Shown here: positions 62,299 to 64,000 of the stretch, in pieces | How positions within the stretch are numbered: position 1 is the stretch's first letter | How the letters are laid out: each line of letters opens with the position of its first letter | Source of the DNA: Chrysogorgia sp. JL179-B06 | Lineage: Eukaryota; Cnidaria; Anthozoa; Scleralcyonacea; Chrysogorgiidae | Reading direction: 5' to 3' | NCBI GenBank assembly: GCA_035772405.1 | Contig: JAYKKM010000142.1 | Span: 2,384,501 to 2,448,500 of the forward strand | DNA: 64,000 nucleotides | Notes under the pieces: model-generated | Database searches by the model: none | Seen by the model: the letters and a program-made list of their open reading frames with translations, nothing else | Told to the model about the DNA's origin: nothing | Translations under genes and position numbers: made by a program

Positions 62299-64000
62299 AT
62301 GACTTCTGGAAGCTCAGCAAAGCCGCCAGAACCGCTCAATTTAGAAGACCGAGCCCATAGGGAGATAATTGGAAATATTTCAAAAGAGAGTGGTCATTTT
62401 ATGAAATAGCTGCGGGAATAGCCACAAAAGCCGAGAGGATTCGAGTGGCCGCATTGTTAAATGTTATCGGAAGAGAAGCCCTCGATATGTATGACACGTT
62501 TCAATGGGAAACAGAAGGAGACAACTTTAAGATAGCAAAGGTGTTGGAGAAATTCGACGAACGCTGTGTTCCGGCGAGAAATGAGACGTATGAGAGATAC
62601 AATTTCTTCAAGCCTAACCAAGAGTCAGGCGAATCCTTGGACACGTATATAACCATCTTATTAAAGCTATCAGAAACGTGTGCTTTTGGTGTCTTGCGAG
62701 AGTCTCTTGTTAGAGATAGACTCGTACATGGAATTCGAGACGACCAGGTTCGAGAGAAGCTGTTGGGAAAGCGTGACCTCGATTTGAACAAGTGCATAGA
62801 AGTATTGAAAACCAGTGAAATTACGCATTTCCAAGCTAAGGAAATATCGACAGATGAGTCGAACGCGAATTTTGTGAGGCGATCAAAAGTTGGCCGTAAT
62901 GAGAGACCGAAGAAAGAAACTGCTGATCGTTCATTTAAACATAAACGGAGAGAAGGGGGAAATCGGCAATACGAGAATTCGTCAAAGGTCTGCTCGAAGG
63001 ATGAACTATGTAAGTTCTGTGGCCGTCGTCATCCTCGTAGTAAAGAAAGTTGTCCGGCTTGGGGCCAGAGATGTCAAAAGTGCGATAAAATAGGACATTT
63101 CGAGAAAGTATGTCGGTCATCGCAAGTCAACCAAATCAGCCATGAGGTTGAATATCTGTATATTAGCTCATTGGCCAGCATTAAAACCAACCAGCAAGCG
63201 TTTGTCACCTTCACGGTCAATAAGAAGAAGGACATTGCATTTCAAATCGACACGGGAGCGACGTGCAACGTTATGCCTTTAGAAGAATATAAACGAGTAA
63301 CGGGAGATGTACAAGGTCGAAGTCTACGCAATACGAACGCGGTGTTGATTATGCATAACAAGTCCAAAGTTATTCCCAGAGGAGCAACTTCACTGGAATT
63401 GGACCGTGGCGGTCACGGTTATAGAGTACAATTTCTTGTTGTAGAACACTGTGAAACACCTCTGCTGAGCCTTAAGTCTAGCGAACAGCTTGGTTTAGTG
63501 AAGATTACAGATAGCGATACAGCCCCTAAAGAACACGTTCGACAAGTTTCTACGAGCGACAAATGCAAGCCGATTATAAAGGATAAAATTCTCCTTGGTT
63601 ATAAAGATGTATTCGAAGGTTTGGGCTGTCTCCCTGGAGAATATAACATCGAAGTCGACCCAGATCATACGCCAGTAATACATGCACCTAGGAAAATCGC
63701 AATCGCCATCCGTGATTCAGTTAAAGAAGAGCTTGTTTTCGCATGCGAACGGTTTGACCAATATGTATATGGTAGATTGGTTACCGTCGAATCAGATCAC
63801 AAGCCGTTGGAACAGATTGCGACGAAGCCGTTCCACGATGCACCGAAGAGATTGCAGCGTATGTTTTTGCGATTTCAAAAATATGATCTTAATATTACCT
63901 ATAAGAAGGGATCACAGCTTTTTATCGCGGACACACTGTCACGTGCATATCCGGAGAAAGTGGAAATAAGAAAAGAAAACCAGGAGTTTTGTTCCCAGGT
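62299..64000 (+). pseudogene. Gag-protease-(RT remnant)-RNase H frame of the LTR element
   Basis: The ATG at 62299 opens a frame that shifts near 62355-62375; from there one frame is open to the window end. It contains a gag capsid region (YDTFQWETEGDNFKI; YNFFKPNQESGESLDTYIT), two zinc knuckles (CKFCGRRHPRSKESC; CQKCDKIGHFEKVC), the retropepsin signature FQIDTGATCNV, then the start of RT (PDHTPVIHAPRKI). Directly afterwards it joins VFACERFDQYVYG and VESDHKPLEQI, which belong near the RT/RNase H end, so the RT palm (with its catalytic Asp pair) is missing by an in-frame deletion at ~63,725-63,735. Confidence 0.75.

Larger units (their letters stand above)
62168..64000 (+). mobile_element. 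Ty3/gypsy-like LTR retrotransposon, 5' part
   Basis: Begins with a very short LTR (62168-62280), then a primer-binding-like site, gag, protease and pol remnants, and leaves the window on the right. It is inserted in the last gene of the AT-rich cluster. The 3' LTR and the target duplication are outside the window. Confidence 0.75.

Overview
The window looks like animal nuclear DNA, most likely from a cnidarian. It is AT-rich, has spliced genes with GT-AG introns, and carries many classes of eukaryotic mobile DNA. The cnidarian assignment is an inference from the style of the gene families, not from a search.

Layout. (1) 1-7.4 kb: remains of a little-known mobile element with a large replication-initiator-like protein, a small zinc-finger protein, repeated GGGCC hairpin arrays and a tandem set of tiny ORFs, plus an integrase fragment. 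(2) 7.4-8.6 kb: a Crypton/KIAA1958-like tyrosine recombinase gene. (3) 9.2-15.1 kb: a decayed Helitron with an intron. (4) 17.0-18.3 kb: a deleted LINE. (5) 20.5-28.2 kb: two convergent, probably host, genes. One is a plus-strand micro-exon zinc-knuckle gene and the other a nine-exon minus-strand P-loop gene whose introns hold a LINE fragment and a foldback element. (6) 29.37-30.40 kb: a non-autonomous transposon with long inverted repeats and a 9-bp target duplication. (7) 31,441-50,017: an entire Maverick/Polinton (adintovirus-like), 18,577 bp, with 819-bp terminal inverted repeats (TIRs) and a perfect 6-bp target duplication, inserted in a ~310-330 bp tandem repeat. (8) 50.6-51.2 kb: a tRNA-derived SINE and a near-perfect 292-bp palindrome. 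(9) 52.4-55.5 kb: a long ORF joining a DDE-like transposase, an OTU peptidase and a CXC domain. (10) 55.6-56.4 kb: a minisatellite. (11) 56.5-62.2 kb: an AT-rich, compact, intron-poor cluster of unrecognised ORFs that looks virus-like. (12) 62,168-end: a Ty3/gypsy-type LTR element inserted into the last ORF of that cluster.

Polinton gene logic. A left minus-strand block carries a terminal unknown gene, packaging ATPase, major capsid protein (broken by a frameshift), a membrane protein, integrase with chromodomain (broken by a frameshift) and two paralogous penton-like proteins. A plus-strand block carries a membrane-anchored protein, a fibre-like protein, a putatively acylated small protein, a very basic small protein and a BRO-N/VRR-NUC nuclease. 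A short minus block carries thymidine kinase and a zinc-finger protein. The right plus block carries three small membrane proteins, a zinc-ribbon protein and protein-primed DNA polymerase B (one in-frame stop and one frameshift). The outermost genes of both ends read into the TIRs and therefore share the same C-terminal tail.

The best candidates for something new are the Polinton's terminal architecture and its fibre/penton tag, the AT-rich cluster at 56.5-62.2 kb, and the initiator-plus-GGGCC-hairpin element at the left edge. All family assignments come from motifs read by eye; no database search was possible.
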